From the NCBI RefSeq assembly GCF_020509005.1, contig NC_063018.1, positions 124,001 through 188,000 on the forward strand: 64,000 nt of DNA, read 5' to 3'. Origin of the DNA: Fulvia fulva (Eukaryota; Ascomycota; Dothideomycetes; Mycosphaerellales; Mycosphaerellaceae). Numbering within the stretch: the stretch's first letter is position 1; every line of letters begins with the position of its first letter. The notes beneath the pieces are model-generated. The model was not told the origin of the DNA and made no database searches. It saw only the letters and a list, made by a program, of their open reading frames with translations. Below are positions 43,810 to 55,700 of the stretch, piece after piece. The translations under genes were made by a program, and so were the position numbers.

Positions 43810-46800
43810 TAGTATAATGTGAACAGAAGCAAAGACAAGGTCTAAAGGAGCTTTCTACAAGCCTTAGACCCGGAGGAACACCACATTATAGCAATATAGG
43901 AACCATGGATCAACCCACACTCTAGGATTCCATCAACTGTGCGAGACCCGAGATACCACGTAGTAATAAACAGAACCGAGGGAGTCCCACGAACTTGTAT
44001 CTATGTCAGTAAGAAGGTACTAGCAGAGGACTGGCAGGCCTGGCCGAGAACCGACAGGGATATCACCACAGTGCAGCTCAAAACAACTCAAGGCCAAGTC
44101 CTGATCCATAGCGTATACAACCCACCTCCAGAGTCCAGAAGCAGCACACAACTACACACGCTAGGAAGGCTCCCGGAAGCAATGGACCAACAAAACCACA
44201 ACATCGTGATAGGAGATTTCAACCTCCACCACCCAAAGTGGGGATCGGACTTCACCCTAGCACACCACTTCTTAGCAGGGAGGCTCATTGGTCAGATGGA
44301 AACAGCCCAAATGGACTTGATCACGCCAAAGGGAACAGAAACTTGGGCTAGAAACAACAGTTCTAGCACGCTAGACCTATGCTTTATGTCCTACGCCTTA
44401 ACACGACGGGTAGAAAGCTACACAGTCAATGACCAACTAGAGTCCTCATCAGACCACTATCCAATCCAAACCGACATCCAACTCACAGTTGAGGAGGAGA
44501 GGGAACCTGAGAGGAGGCTCTGCTGGAAGCAGGCCGAGTGGACACTAGTACAGCAGCGGCTAGAAGGCGAACTAGAACAGGTGAACATTGACAATATACA
44601 CACAACGGAGGGGATTGACCGAGCAGTGGAGTAGCTGATAGAAGCTATGCAAAGGGCAGCCCAGGCCCATATACCTGAGAAGAGATGGTCGCTATACCAG
44701 AAGCCATACTGGACACCAGAGTGCACAGCCAAAGTCAAGGAGGCAAGGAGAGCAAGAAGGAGATGGGAGCAACGACGCACCCAAGCAAACTGGGAAGCCT
44801 ATAACAACGCGTGCAAAGCAAAGAAGGCGCAGATCAGAAGAGACAAGACGCAGGAGTGGAGGTCAACTGTAGGGATGATCACAGAACACCCGGAACAAAT
44901 CTAGAGACTAGCAGAATGGGCCAGGAAACCAGACGAGGAACGAAACTCCCCGCCCCAGTTTCCCTCAATACAGGACCAAGACGGGGAAACGCAAACCACT
45001 CCGATAGGGAAAGCGAAAGCATTCGCAGACCACTTCTTCGGGACTCAGGTAGAGGCAGACCTAAGCAACATCCCAGGAACACACATTCCTCCGCCAAGGG
45101 AGGCTAACTAGCAAGTGTCTACTATAGAGATCGGAAACATTATCAAGAAACTGAAGGGCAACAAAGCCCTAGGCCCAGACAAGATCCCTAACTGTTACCT
45201 AAAAGCTAGTAGCAGCCTTATCACTCCAGTGCTTGCGCCAATCTTTACCCAGTACATAAAGCAGGGGTATTGCCCAAAGGCCTTTAGGCAATCACTGACT
45301 TGCGTCCTAAGGAAACCCCAAAAGGAAGACTATACCAAGTTGAAGTCATACAGACCAATTGCGTTGCTGAACACACTAGGGAAGCTCCTAGAGAAGGTCG
45401 TGGCTATAAGGCTCACCGGAATAGTAGAAGAACACAACCTCCTCCCGGCAACGCAAATGGGGGGGAGACAAAAGAGATCTACCCTCATAGCAGTCGAACT
45501 GATCACAGAGCAAATCAGACACATCTGGCACTATAGCAACAACAAGGTAGCCTCACTGCTTTCACTAGACATATCAGGGGCTTTCGACAATGTGTCCCAC
45601 GCAAGGCTCCTACACATCCTCAGAATGAAAAGCATCCCAGCCTAGATAGTACACTTTGTGCAGTCATTCCTTAAGGACAGAACAACCCAGATCCTCCTAG
45701 GGTCCTTCAAAGCCCCGCAGACCCCAATTGCGAACACGGGCATCCCACAGGGCTCTACACTCTCCCCAATTCTGTTCCTCCTCTTTATGGCCGACCTGAC
45801 CCCACTCCTAGAAACAGCAAACACCTTAGCATCGGGGTTCGTGGATGACACAAATATCCTAGCGTGGTCGGGGTCCACAGAGGAAAACTGCGCACTCCTA
45901 GAGGAGAGACATAGACAATACGAAAAGTGGGCAAGAGAGCATGGGGCAAAATTCGCACCGGACAAGTACCAACTTATCCATTTTAGCAAGGCAAAGACAA
46001 AACACAACTTGGCAGCACCAGTAAAAATCCAGGGGTTCGAGACCCATCCTACAAGGGAACTCAGAGTCCTTGGGATATGGCTAGACCCGAAACTCAGCTG
46101 GGGACCACAAGTGAAGAAGGCGCAAGCGAGAGCGGACACCAACAGACAATCAATCGAGAGACTCACTGCGTCAACCTGGGGGGCGACCTTCACAAAGGCC
46201 CAGACCATGTACAAGGCCATTGTCAAGCCCGCAATGCTATATGGAGCAGCAATTTGGGCAGCGGAAAAACACATCCCGAAGAGAATTGAGGACCCCCTCA
46301 ACAGAGCGCAGGCAGCCTGCCTAAAGAGAGTACTAGGGGCATACAAGTCAACCCCTCACAGGACAATAGAAATGGAATCAGGTACAGCCCCCATCAGGGA
46401 GTACCTCCAGGGCATGAGGTGTCAATACGCAGAGAAGACATCAGCATACCCAGCCCAGGGAACCATCCAAGCAGCTACTCAAAGGATAAGAACCCAGTGG
46501 GAGAGGAGGAGAAGACCCAACCGGCCACACATGATCCCACAGAAGGAAGCAGACCTAAAAACATCACAGGAAATCCTAGCAGCCCTTGAACAGAGAGAAG
46601 CTCTGAGGGAGCAAGCTAACACAGGGGACAAAGGGAAAAAGAAGCCAAGCCAAGCAGAAAGGATCGCAGGTCACCTATAGGAAACGCGTTGGAACCAAAA
46701 ACCGGTGAGGCCAGGAGCCCCACCAGCGGCCAGGACCTTCGGGAGGTATAACTACCTTATCTATAAAGACCTGAAGAGGGCGGAAGCAAGCATAGCTATC

Positions 46801-47181
46801 CAGATTCGCTCTGAGCACATTGGGCTAAGAGCATACTTGCACCAAAGAAGAGTCCTAGGATACGATTCCAAACGTTGCCCCTGTGGCTACCTATCCCAAA
46901 ACCCGGAGCACATAGTGCTGAACTGTACTAAGTGGGTAAAAGGGAGAAGCCAGTAGAGGGCGAAGGCAAGAGACAGGCAATACCAGGCCATCATCCAGGA
47001 CAGACAAGATATAAGGAGAGTGACAAGATGGATCCTTAACGAGGACTACCTAGAGCAATTCTCCCTAGCAGTAGAAACGGAAAGGTGGATAGAGAGGAGG
47101 GAGAGAGAGAGAAGAGCCGGGGAAACAGAAGGGAGAAAGGGAATCGAGAGGAGGACATCACTAGGGTTACGGGCAAGGTAG
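43810..47181 (+). pseudogene. LINE B ORF2, endonuclease-reverse transcriptase (copy 1)
   Basis: One continuous frame interrupted only by TAG/TAA codons at 43810, 43843, 43897, 44632, 44902, 45109, 45643, 46678 and 46954, ending at TAG 47179-47181. The apurinic-type endonuclease part has IIAI-stop-EPWINP and IVIGDFNLHHPKWGSD. The RT part has KALGPDKIPN, LKSYRPIALLNTLGKLLEKV, LLSLDISGAFDNVSHARLL, GIPQGSTLSPILFLLFMADL and GFVDDTNILAWS. A C-terminal zinc motif reads CPCGYLSQNPEHIVLNC. Stops sit at former Gln and Trp positions. The protein cannot be made whole as the gene stands. Confidence 0.87.
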
Positions 47182-47380
47182 TTATAGGGTAACAACCATG
47201 ACACTAGCGTACCCTGAAGGAAGGAGAACGAAAGGACAAGACAGGAAAGAACGAGGAGGGCAAAGACGAGGAGGTTTTCATCCGTTAATCGGGTTTCCTA
47301 CCTACACAAATAGACCTAAATAGCGAGAGACCTGCATAGGCCATAGGGCACTAAAACAGGCGAATGAATAATCTATCTAT

Positions 47381-47395
47381 CTATATAGAAGGAAA
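47381..47395 (+). repeat. Right target-site duplication of LINE B
   Basis: An exact copy of 42400-42414. Joining the left and right flanks across LINE B restores an open LINE A frame (AYLYRRK then VPDVYSL), which confirms a simple insertion. Confidence 0.85.
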
Positions 47396-47878
47396 GTCCC
47401 GGACGTATATAGCCTAGTATACTAGTATAACTACCCGTTATCGAACCCGGAGTATATAATACTATAGTGCCCGTAATAGGTAGAAGGACGAGGCTAGTAG
47501 AGAGCTAAGGTAGTAAGACGCGACTACTAGTTAATCGTAACGGATAAGCGAGACGTAAGACGGATAGTATAGTAGATACTATAGTAGGGCTTTCTTAAAC
47601 AGTTCGCGCTAGCTAGTAAGACGGAGGAGTAGATAGAGAAGAGGCGGGAGGTCAAGGGGGTATAGATAGGGTAGTTATTAGGGCAGGCCTATAACACTAG
47701 TATACCCTTAATAAGGAAAACATAAAAGAAGGTAAGGTTAAGAATATCTAGGAGAGGAGAGGGGTTTTTACTCTATAATACGAGTTTCCCCTTTATAACT
47801 AGAAGTAGGTAGTATAGCTATATAGGCTAACAGGCTCTATAATAGTATAATGAATAATATATATATATATATATCTTA
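47396..47878 (+). mobile_element. LINE A 3' part
   Basis: The LINE A frame resumes after the LINE B insertion: VPDVYSLVY, then YNYPLSNPEYIIL, which parallels LSQNPEHIVLNC of LINE B. It has many TAG stops from RIP. The fragment ends near a GAATAATATAT tail with nine AT units at about 47857-47874, resembling the LINE B 3' end in position and sequence. Confidence 0.75.
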
Positions 47879-48182
47879 ATACTCCTACTTATCTCGTATA
47901 GGAGGTTGTAGTCTACTCACTTCCTATTAATAGTACTTAGACCCTTTTATAACAGGTTAAGCTAGCTTATAAACCTCTAGAAGTGTAGACTAGTCTTTAG
48001 TTTTATAAACCCGTCTATAACTATCTTAGAGATTAGGGTATACTTAATAGCAATAAGCCTCCTCTACTAAAGTTTCCTAATAGCGTTAACGTACTTTACT
48101 ACCGAGCGGGCTATACTACCGAGCGGGCTACTTTTACTAAGAACTGTACCACTTCTATAGATATAGCTATATGACTACTATT
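47879..48182. other. 304-bp spacer of the tandem unit
   Basis: TA-rich DNA with no gene. A short tandem duplication of ACTACCGAGCGGGCTAT lies at about 48098-48131. The same spacer occurs in units 2 and 3. It is probably the original 3' flank of LINE A. Confidence 0.55.
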
Positions 48183-51100
48183 CCCCGGCTATAAGAGGAG
48201 CCATAAATAGTGCTAGTAATAGGGAGACTAACGTTCTTATATAAGGCAGCGTAGAGCAATAGACAAATAAGAATCAACCAAATAATAGGGAGCTAACCCT
48301 AAAGGGAAGAACAGGAGGAGGGACGGGAAAACCAATAGCAAGACTAATAGCAAGACTAAACGGACCTAGATACAAACATGTCCTAATGCCTTATACTAGC
48401 AGACTATTAATCATTTAGTATAATGTGAACAGAAGCAAAGACAAGGTCTAAAGGAGCTTTCTACAAGCCTTAGACCCGGAGGAACACCACATTATAGCAA
48501 TATAGGAACCATGGATCAACCCACACTCTAGGATTCCATCAACTGTGCGAGACCCGAGATACCACGTAGTAATAAACAGAACCGAGGGAGTCCCACGAAC
48601 TTGTATCTATGTCAGTAAGAAGGTACTAGCAGAGGACTGGCAGGCCTGGCCGAGAACCGACAGGGATATCACCACAGTGCAGCTCAAAACAACTCAAGGC
48701 CAAGTCCTGATCCATAGCGTATACAACCCACCTCCAGAGTCCAGAAGCAGCACACAACTACACACGCTAGGAAGGCTCCCGGAAGCAATGGACCAACAAA
48801 ACCACAACATCGTGATAGGAGATTTCAACCTCCACCACCCAAAGTGGGGATCGGACTTCACCCTAGCACACCACTTCTTAGCAGGGAGGCTCATTGGTCA
48901 GATGGAAACAGCCCAAATGGACTTGATCACGCCAAAGGGAACAGAAACTTGGGCTAGAAACAACAGTTCTAGCACGCTAGACCTATGCTTTATGTCCTAC
49001 GCCTTAACACGACGGGTAGAAAGCTACACAGTCAATGACCAACTAGAGTCCTCATCAGACCACTATCCAATCCAAACCGACATCCAACTCACAGTTGAGG
49101 AGGAGAGGGAACCTGAGAGGAGGCTCTGCTGGAAGCAGGCCGAGTGGACACTAGTACAGCAGCGGCTAGAAGGCGAACTAGAACAGGTGAACATTGACAA
49201 TATACACACAACGGAGGGGATTGACCGAGCAGTGGAGTAGCTGATAGAAGCTATGCAAAGGGCAGCCCAGGCCCATATACCTGAGAAGAGATGGTCGCTA
49301 TACCAGAAGCCATACTGGACACCAGAGTGCACAGCCAAAGTCAAGGAGGCAAGGAGAGCAAGAAGGAGATGGGAGCAACGACGCACCCAAGCAAACTGGG
49401 AAGCCTATAACAACGCGTGCAAAGCAAAGAAGGCGCAGATCAGAAGAGACAAGACGCAGGAGTGGAGGTCAACTGTAGGGATGATCACAGAACACCCGGA
49501 ACAAATCTAGAGACTAGCAGAATGGGCCAGGAAACCAGACGAGGAACGAAACTCCCCGCCCCAGTTTCCCTCAATACAGGACCAAGACGGGGAAACGCAA
49601 ACCACTCCGATAGGGAAAGCGAAAGCATTCGCAGACCACTTCTTCGGGACTCAGGTAGAGGCAGACCTAAGCAACATCCCAGGAACACACATTCCTCCGC
49701 CAAGGGAGGCTAACTAGCAAGTGTCTACTATAGAGATCGGAAACATTATCAAGAAACTGAAGGGCAACAAAGCCCTAGGCCCAGACAAGATCCCTAACTG
49801 TTACCTAAAAGCTAGTAGCAGCCTTATCACTCCAGTGCTTGCGCCAATCTTTACCCAGTACATAAAGCAGGGGTATTGCCCAAAGGCCTTTAGGCAATCA
49901 CTGACTTGCGTCCTAAGGAAACCCCAAAAGGAAGACTATACCAAGTTGAAGTCATACAGACCAATTGCGTTGCTGAACACACTAGGGAAGCTCCTAGAGA
50001 AGGTCGTGGCTATAAGGCTCACCGGAATAGTAGAAGAACACAACCTCCTCCCGGCAACGCAAATGGGGGGGAGACAAAAGAGATCTACCCTCATAGCAGT
50101 CGAACTGATCACAGAGCAAATCAGACACATCTGGCACTATAGCAACAACAAGGTAGCCTCACTGCTTTCACTAGACATATCAGGGGCTTTCGACAATGTG
50201 TCCCACGCAAGGCTCCTACACATCCTCAGAATGAAAAGCATCCCAGCCTAGATAGTACACTTTGTGCAGTCATTCCTTAAGGACAGAACAACCCAGATCC
50301 TCCTAGGGTCCTTCAAAGCCCCGCAGACCCCAATTGCGAACACGGGCATCCCACAGGGCTCTACACTCTCCCCAATTCTGTTCCTCCTCTTTATGGCCGA
50401 CCTGACCCCACTCCTAGAAACAGCAAACACCTTAGCATCGGGGTTCGTGGATGACACAAATATCCTAGCGTGGTCGGGGTCCACAGAGGAAAACTGCGCA
50501 CTCCTAGAGGAGAGACATAGACAATACGAAAAGTGGGCAAGAGAGCATGGGGCAAAATTCGCACCGGACAAGTACCAACTTATCCATTTTAGCAAGGCAA
50601 AGACAAAACACAACTTGGCAGCACCAGTAAAAATCCAGGGGTTCGAGACCCATCCTACAAGGGAACTCAGAGTCCTTGGGATATGGCTAGACCCGAAACT
50701 CAGCTGGGGACCACAAGTGAAGAAGGCGCAAGCGAGAGCGGACACCAACAGACAATCAATCGAGAGACTCACTGCGTCAACCTGGGGGGCGACCTTCACA
50801 AAGGCCCAGACCATGTACAAGGCCATTGTCAAGCCCGCAATGCTATATGGAGCAGCAATTTGGGCAGCGGAAAAACACATCCCGAAGAGAATTGAGGACC
50901 CCCTCAACAGAGCGCAGGCAGCCTGCCTAAAGAGAGTACTAGGGGCATACAAGTCAACCCCTCACAGGACAATAGAAATGGAATCAGGTACAGCCCCCAT
51001 CAGGGAGTACCTCCAGGGCATGAGGTGTCAATACGCAGAGAAGACATCAGCATACCCAGCCCAGGGAACCATCCAAGCAGCTACTCAAAGGATAAGAACC

Positions 51101-52790
51101 CAGTGGGAGAGGAGGAGAAGACCCAACCGGCCACACATGATCCCACAGAAGGAAGCAGACCTAAAAACATCACAGGAAATCCTAGCAGCCCTTGAACAGA
51201 GAGAAGCTCTGAGGGAGCAAGCTAACACAGGGGACAAAGGGAAAAAGAAGCCAAGCCAAGCAGAAAGGATCGCAGGTCACCTATAGGAAACGCGTTGGAA
51301 CCAAAAACCGGTGAGGCCAGGAGCCCCACCAGCGGCCAGGACCTTCGGGAGGTATAACTACCTTATCTATAAAGACCTGAAGAGGGCGGAAGCAAGCATA
51401 GCTATCCAGATTCGCTCTGAGCACATTGGGCTAAGAGCATACTTGCACCAAAGAAGAGTCCTAGGATACGATTCCAAACGTTGCCCCTGTGGCTACCTAT
51501 CCCAAAACCCGGAGCACATAGTGCTGAACTGTACTAAGTGGGTAAAAGGGAGAAGCCAGTAGAGGGCGAAGGCAAGAGACAGGCAATACCAGGCCATCAT
51601 CCAGGACAGACAAGATATAAGGAGAGTGACAAGATGGATCCTTAACGAGGACTACCTAGAGCAATTCTCCCTAGCAGTAGAAACGGAAAGGTGGATAGAG
51701 AGGAGGGAGAGAGAGAGAAGAGCCGGGGAAACAGAAGGGAGAAAGGGAATCGAGAGGAGGACATCACTAGGGTTACGGGCAAGGTAGTTATAGGGTAACA
51801 ACCATGACACTAGCGTACCCTGAAGGAAGGAGAACGAAAGGACAAGACAGGAAAGAACGAGGAGGGCAAAGACGAGGAGGTTTTCATCCGTTAATCGGGT
51901 TTCCTACCTACACAAATAGACCTAAATAGCGAGAGACCTGCATAGGCCATAGGGCACTAAAACAGGCGAATGAATAATCTATCTATCTATATAGAAGGAA
52001 AGTCCCGGACGTATATAGCCTAGTATACTAGTATAACTACCCGTTATCGAACCCGGAGTATATAATACTATAGTGCCCGTAATAGGTAGAAGGACGAGGC
52101 TAGTAGAGAGCTAAGGTAGTAAGACGCGACTACTAGTTAATCGTAACGGATAAGCGAGACGTAAGACGGATAGTATAGTAGATACTATAGTAGGGCTTTC
52201 TTAAACAGTTCGCGCTAGCTAGTAAGACGGAGGAGTAGATAGAGAAGAGGCGGGAGGTCAAGGGGGTATAGATAGGGTAGTTATTAGGGCAGGCCTATAA
52301 CACTAGTATACCCTTAATAAGGAAAACATAAAAGAAGGTAAGGTTAAGAATATCTAGGAGAGGAGAGGGGTTTTTACTCTATAATACGAGTTTCCCCTTT
52401 ATAACTAGAAGTAGGTAGTATAGCTATATAGGCTAACAGGCTCTATAATAGTATAATGAATAATATATATATATATATATATCTTAATACTCCTACTTAT
52501 CTCGTATAGGAGGTTGTAGTCTACTCACTTCCTATTAATAGTACTTAGACCCTTTTATAACAGGTTAAGCTAGCTTATAAACCTCTAGAAGTGTAGACTA
52601 GTCTTTAGTTTTATAAACCCGTCTATAACTATCTTAGAGATTAGGGTATACTTAATAGCAATAAGCCTCCTCTACTAAAGTTTCCTAATAGCGTTAACGT
52701 ACTTTACTACCGAGCGGGCTATACTACCGAGCGGGCTACTTTTACTAAGAACTGTACCACTTCTATAGATATAGCTATATGACTACTATT
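48183..52790 (+). repeat. Tandem array unit 2 (4608 bp)
   Basis: This matches unit 1 over its length as far as I can read. The clearest differences are ten instead of nine AT units in the LINE A tail and RIP-type C-to-T changes in the first 40 bp. All translated fragments of ORF2 are the same as in unit 1, including every stop codon. Confidence 0.93.
48416..51787 (+). pseudogene. LINE B ORF2, copy 2
   Basis: A duplicate of 43810-47181 with the same endonuclease and RT motifs and the same TAG/TAA positions shifted by 4606 bp. No independent lesion was seen. It belongs to the array rather than to a separate insertion, as it lacks its own ORF1 and 5' end. Confidence 0.87.
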
Positions 52791-55700
52791 CCCCGGCTAT
52801 AAGAGGAGCCATAAATAGTGCTAGTAATAGGGAGACTAACGTTCTTATATAAGGCAGCGTAGAGCAATAGACAAATAAGAATCAACCAAATAATAGGGAG
52901 CTAACCCTAAAGGGAAGAACAGGAGGAGGGACGGGAAAACCAATAGCAAGACTAATAGCAAGACTAAACGGACCTAGATACAAACATGTCCTAATGCCTT
53001 ATACTAGCAGACTATTAATCATTTAGTATAATGTGAACAGAAGCAAAGACAAGGTCTAAAGGAGCTTTCTACAAGCCTTAGACCCGGAGGAACACCACAT
53101 TATAGCAATATAGGAACCATGGATCAACCCACACTCTAGGATTCCATCAACTGTGCGAGACCCGAGATACCACGTAGTAATAAACAGAACCGAGGGAGTC
53201 CCACGAACTTGTATCTATGTCAGTAAGAAGGTACTAGCAGAGGACTGGCAGGCCTGGCCGAGAACCGACAGGGATATCACCACAGTGCAGCTCAAAACAA
53301 CTCAAGGCCAAGTCCTGATCCATAGCGTATACAACCCACCTCCAGAGTCCAGAAGCAGCACACAACTACACACGCTAGGAAGGCTCCCGGAAGCAATGGA
53401 CCAACAAAACCACAACATCGTGATAGGAGATTTCAACCTCCACCACCCAAAGTGGGGATCGGACTTCACCCTAGCACACCACTTCTTAGCAGGGAGGCTC
53501 ATTGGTCAGATGGAAACAGCCCAAATGGACTTGATCACGCCAAAGGGAACAGAAACTTGGGCTAGAAACAACAGTTCTAGCACGCTAGACCTATGCTTTA
53601 TGTCCTACGCCTTAACACGACGGGTAGAAAGCTACACAGTCAATGACCAACTAGAGTCCTCATCAGACCACTATCCAATCCAAACCGACATCCAACTCAC
53701 AGTTGAGGAGGAGAGGGAACCTGAGAGGAGGCTCTGCTGGAAGCAGGCCGAGTGGACACTAGTACAGCAGCGGCTAGAAGGCGAACTAGAACAGGTGAAC
53801 ATTGACAATATACACACAACGGAGGGGATTGACCGAGCAGTGGAGTAGCTGATAGAAGCTATGCAAAGGGCAGCCCAGGCCCATATACCTGAGAAGAGAT
53901 GGTCGCTATACCAGAAGCCATACTGGACACCAGAGTGCACAGCCAAAGTCAAGGAGGCAAGGAGAGCAAGAAGGAGATGGGAGCAACGACGCACCCAAGC
54001 AAACTGGGAAGCCTATAACAACGCGTGCAAAGCAAAGAAGGCGCAGATCAGAAGAGACAAGACGCAGGAGTGGAGGTCAACTGTAGGGATGATCACAGAA
54101 CACCCGGAACAAATCTAGAGACTAGCAGAATGGGCCAGGAAACCAGACGAGGAACGAAACTCCCCGCCCCAGTTTCCCTCAATACAGGACCAAGACGGGG
54201 AAACGCAAACCACTCCGATAGGGAAAGCGAAAGCATTCGCAGACCACTTCTTCGGGACTCAGGTAGAGGCAGACCTAAGCAACATCCCAGGAACACACAT
54301 TCCTCCGCCAAGGGAGGCTAACTAGCAAGTGTCTACTATAGAGATCGGAAACATTATCAAGAAACTGAAGGGCAACAAAGCCCTAGGCCCAGACAAGATC
54401 CCTAACTGTTACCTAAAAGCTAGTAGCAGCCTTATCACTCCAGTGCTTGCGCCAATCTTTACCCAGTACATAAAGCAGGGGTATTGCCCAAAGGCCTTTA
54501 GGCAATCACTGACTTGCGTCCTAAGGAAACCCCAAAAGGAAGACTATACCAAGTTGAAGTCATACAGACCAATTGCGTTGCTGAACACACTAGGGAAGCT
54601 CCTAGAGAAGGTCGTGGCTATAAGGCTCACCGGAATAGTAGAAGAACACAACCTCCTCCCGGCAACGCAAATGGGGGGGAGACAAAAGAGATCTACCCTC
54701 ATAGCAGTCGAACTGATCACAGAGCAAATCAGACACATCTGGCACTATAGCAACAACAAGGTAGCCTCACTGCTTTCACTAGACATATCAGGGGCTTTCG
54801 ACAATGTGTCCCACGCAAGGCTCCTACACATCCTCAGAATGAAAAGCATCCCAGCCTAGATAGTACACTTTGTGCAGTCATTCCTTAAGGACAGAACAAC
54901 CCAGATCCTCCTAGGGTCCTTCAAAGCCCCGCAGACCCCAATTGCGAACACGGGCATCCCACAGGGCTCTACACTCTCCCCAATTCTGTTCCTCCTCTTT
55001 ATGGCCGACCTGACCCCACTCCTAGAAACAGCAAACACCTTAGCATCGGGGTTCGTGGATGACACAAATATCCTAGCGTGGTCGGGGTCCACAGAGGAAA
55101 ACTGCGCACTCCTAGAGGAGAGACATAGACAATACGAAAAGTGGGCAAGAGAGCATGGGGCAAAATTCGCACCGGACAAGTACCAACTTATCCATTTTAG
55201 CAAGGCAAAGACAAAACACAACTTGGCAGCACCAGTAAAAATCCAGGGGTTCGAGACCCATCCTACAAGGGAACTCAGAGTCCTTGGGATATGGCTAGAC
55301 CCGAAACTCAGCTGGGGACCACAAGTGAAGAAGGCGCAAGCGAGAGCGGACACCAACAGACAATCAATCGAGAGACTCACTGCGTCAACCTGGGGGGCGA
55401 CCTTCACAAAGGCCCAGACCATGTACAAGGCCATTGTCAAGCCCGCAATGCTATATGGAGCAGCAATTTGGGCAGCGGAAAAACACATCCCGAAGAGAAT
55501 TGAGGACCCCCTCAACAGAGCGCAGGCAGCCTGCCTAAAGAGAGTACTAGGGGCATACAAGTCAACCCCTCACAGGACAATAGAAATGGAATCAGGTACA
55601 GCCCCCATCAGGGAGTACCTCCAGGGCATGAGGTGTCAATACGCAGAGAAGACATCAGCATACCCAGCCCAGGGAACCATCCAAGCAGCTACTCAAAGGA

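Larger units (their letters stand above)
42415..47380 (+). mobile_element. LINE B: near full-length non-LTR retrotransposon inserted in LINE A
   Basis: About 4.97 kb. It has a short 5' leader, ORF1 (gag-like, three zinc knuckles) and ORF2 (endonuclease plus reverse transcriptase). The 3' end is a short tandem ATCT tail (AATAATCTATCTATCTAT) instead of poly(A). It is flanked by the 14-15 bp duplication at 42400-42414 and 47381-47395. Only a moderate number of stops are present, nearly all TAG, so RIP damage is light compared with LINE A. It is transcribed toward the right edge. Its part from 43577 onward is also unit 1 of the tandem array. Confidence 0.88.
43577..48182 (+). repeat. Tandem array unit 1 (4606 bp)
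   Basis: The unit contains the end of LINE B ORF1, all of ORF2, the LINE B 3' end and target duplication, the LINE A tail with (AT)9, and a 304-bp spacer. The same sequence starts again at 48183, 52791 and 57395. Compared with the others, unit 1 differs in the first 40 bp at five C/T sites, all CpA versus TpA. Confidence 0.93.

Noticed and set aside
45642..46346. 234-codon antisense frame, repeated in each array unit
   Set aside because: It lies opposite the RT frame and its sequence is a shadow with no motif; it recurs only because the unit is repeated.
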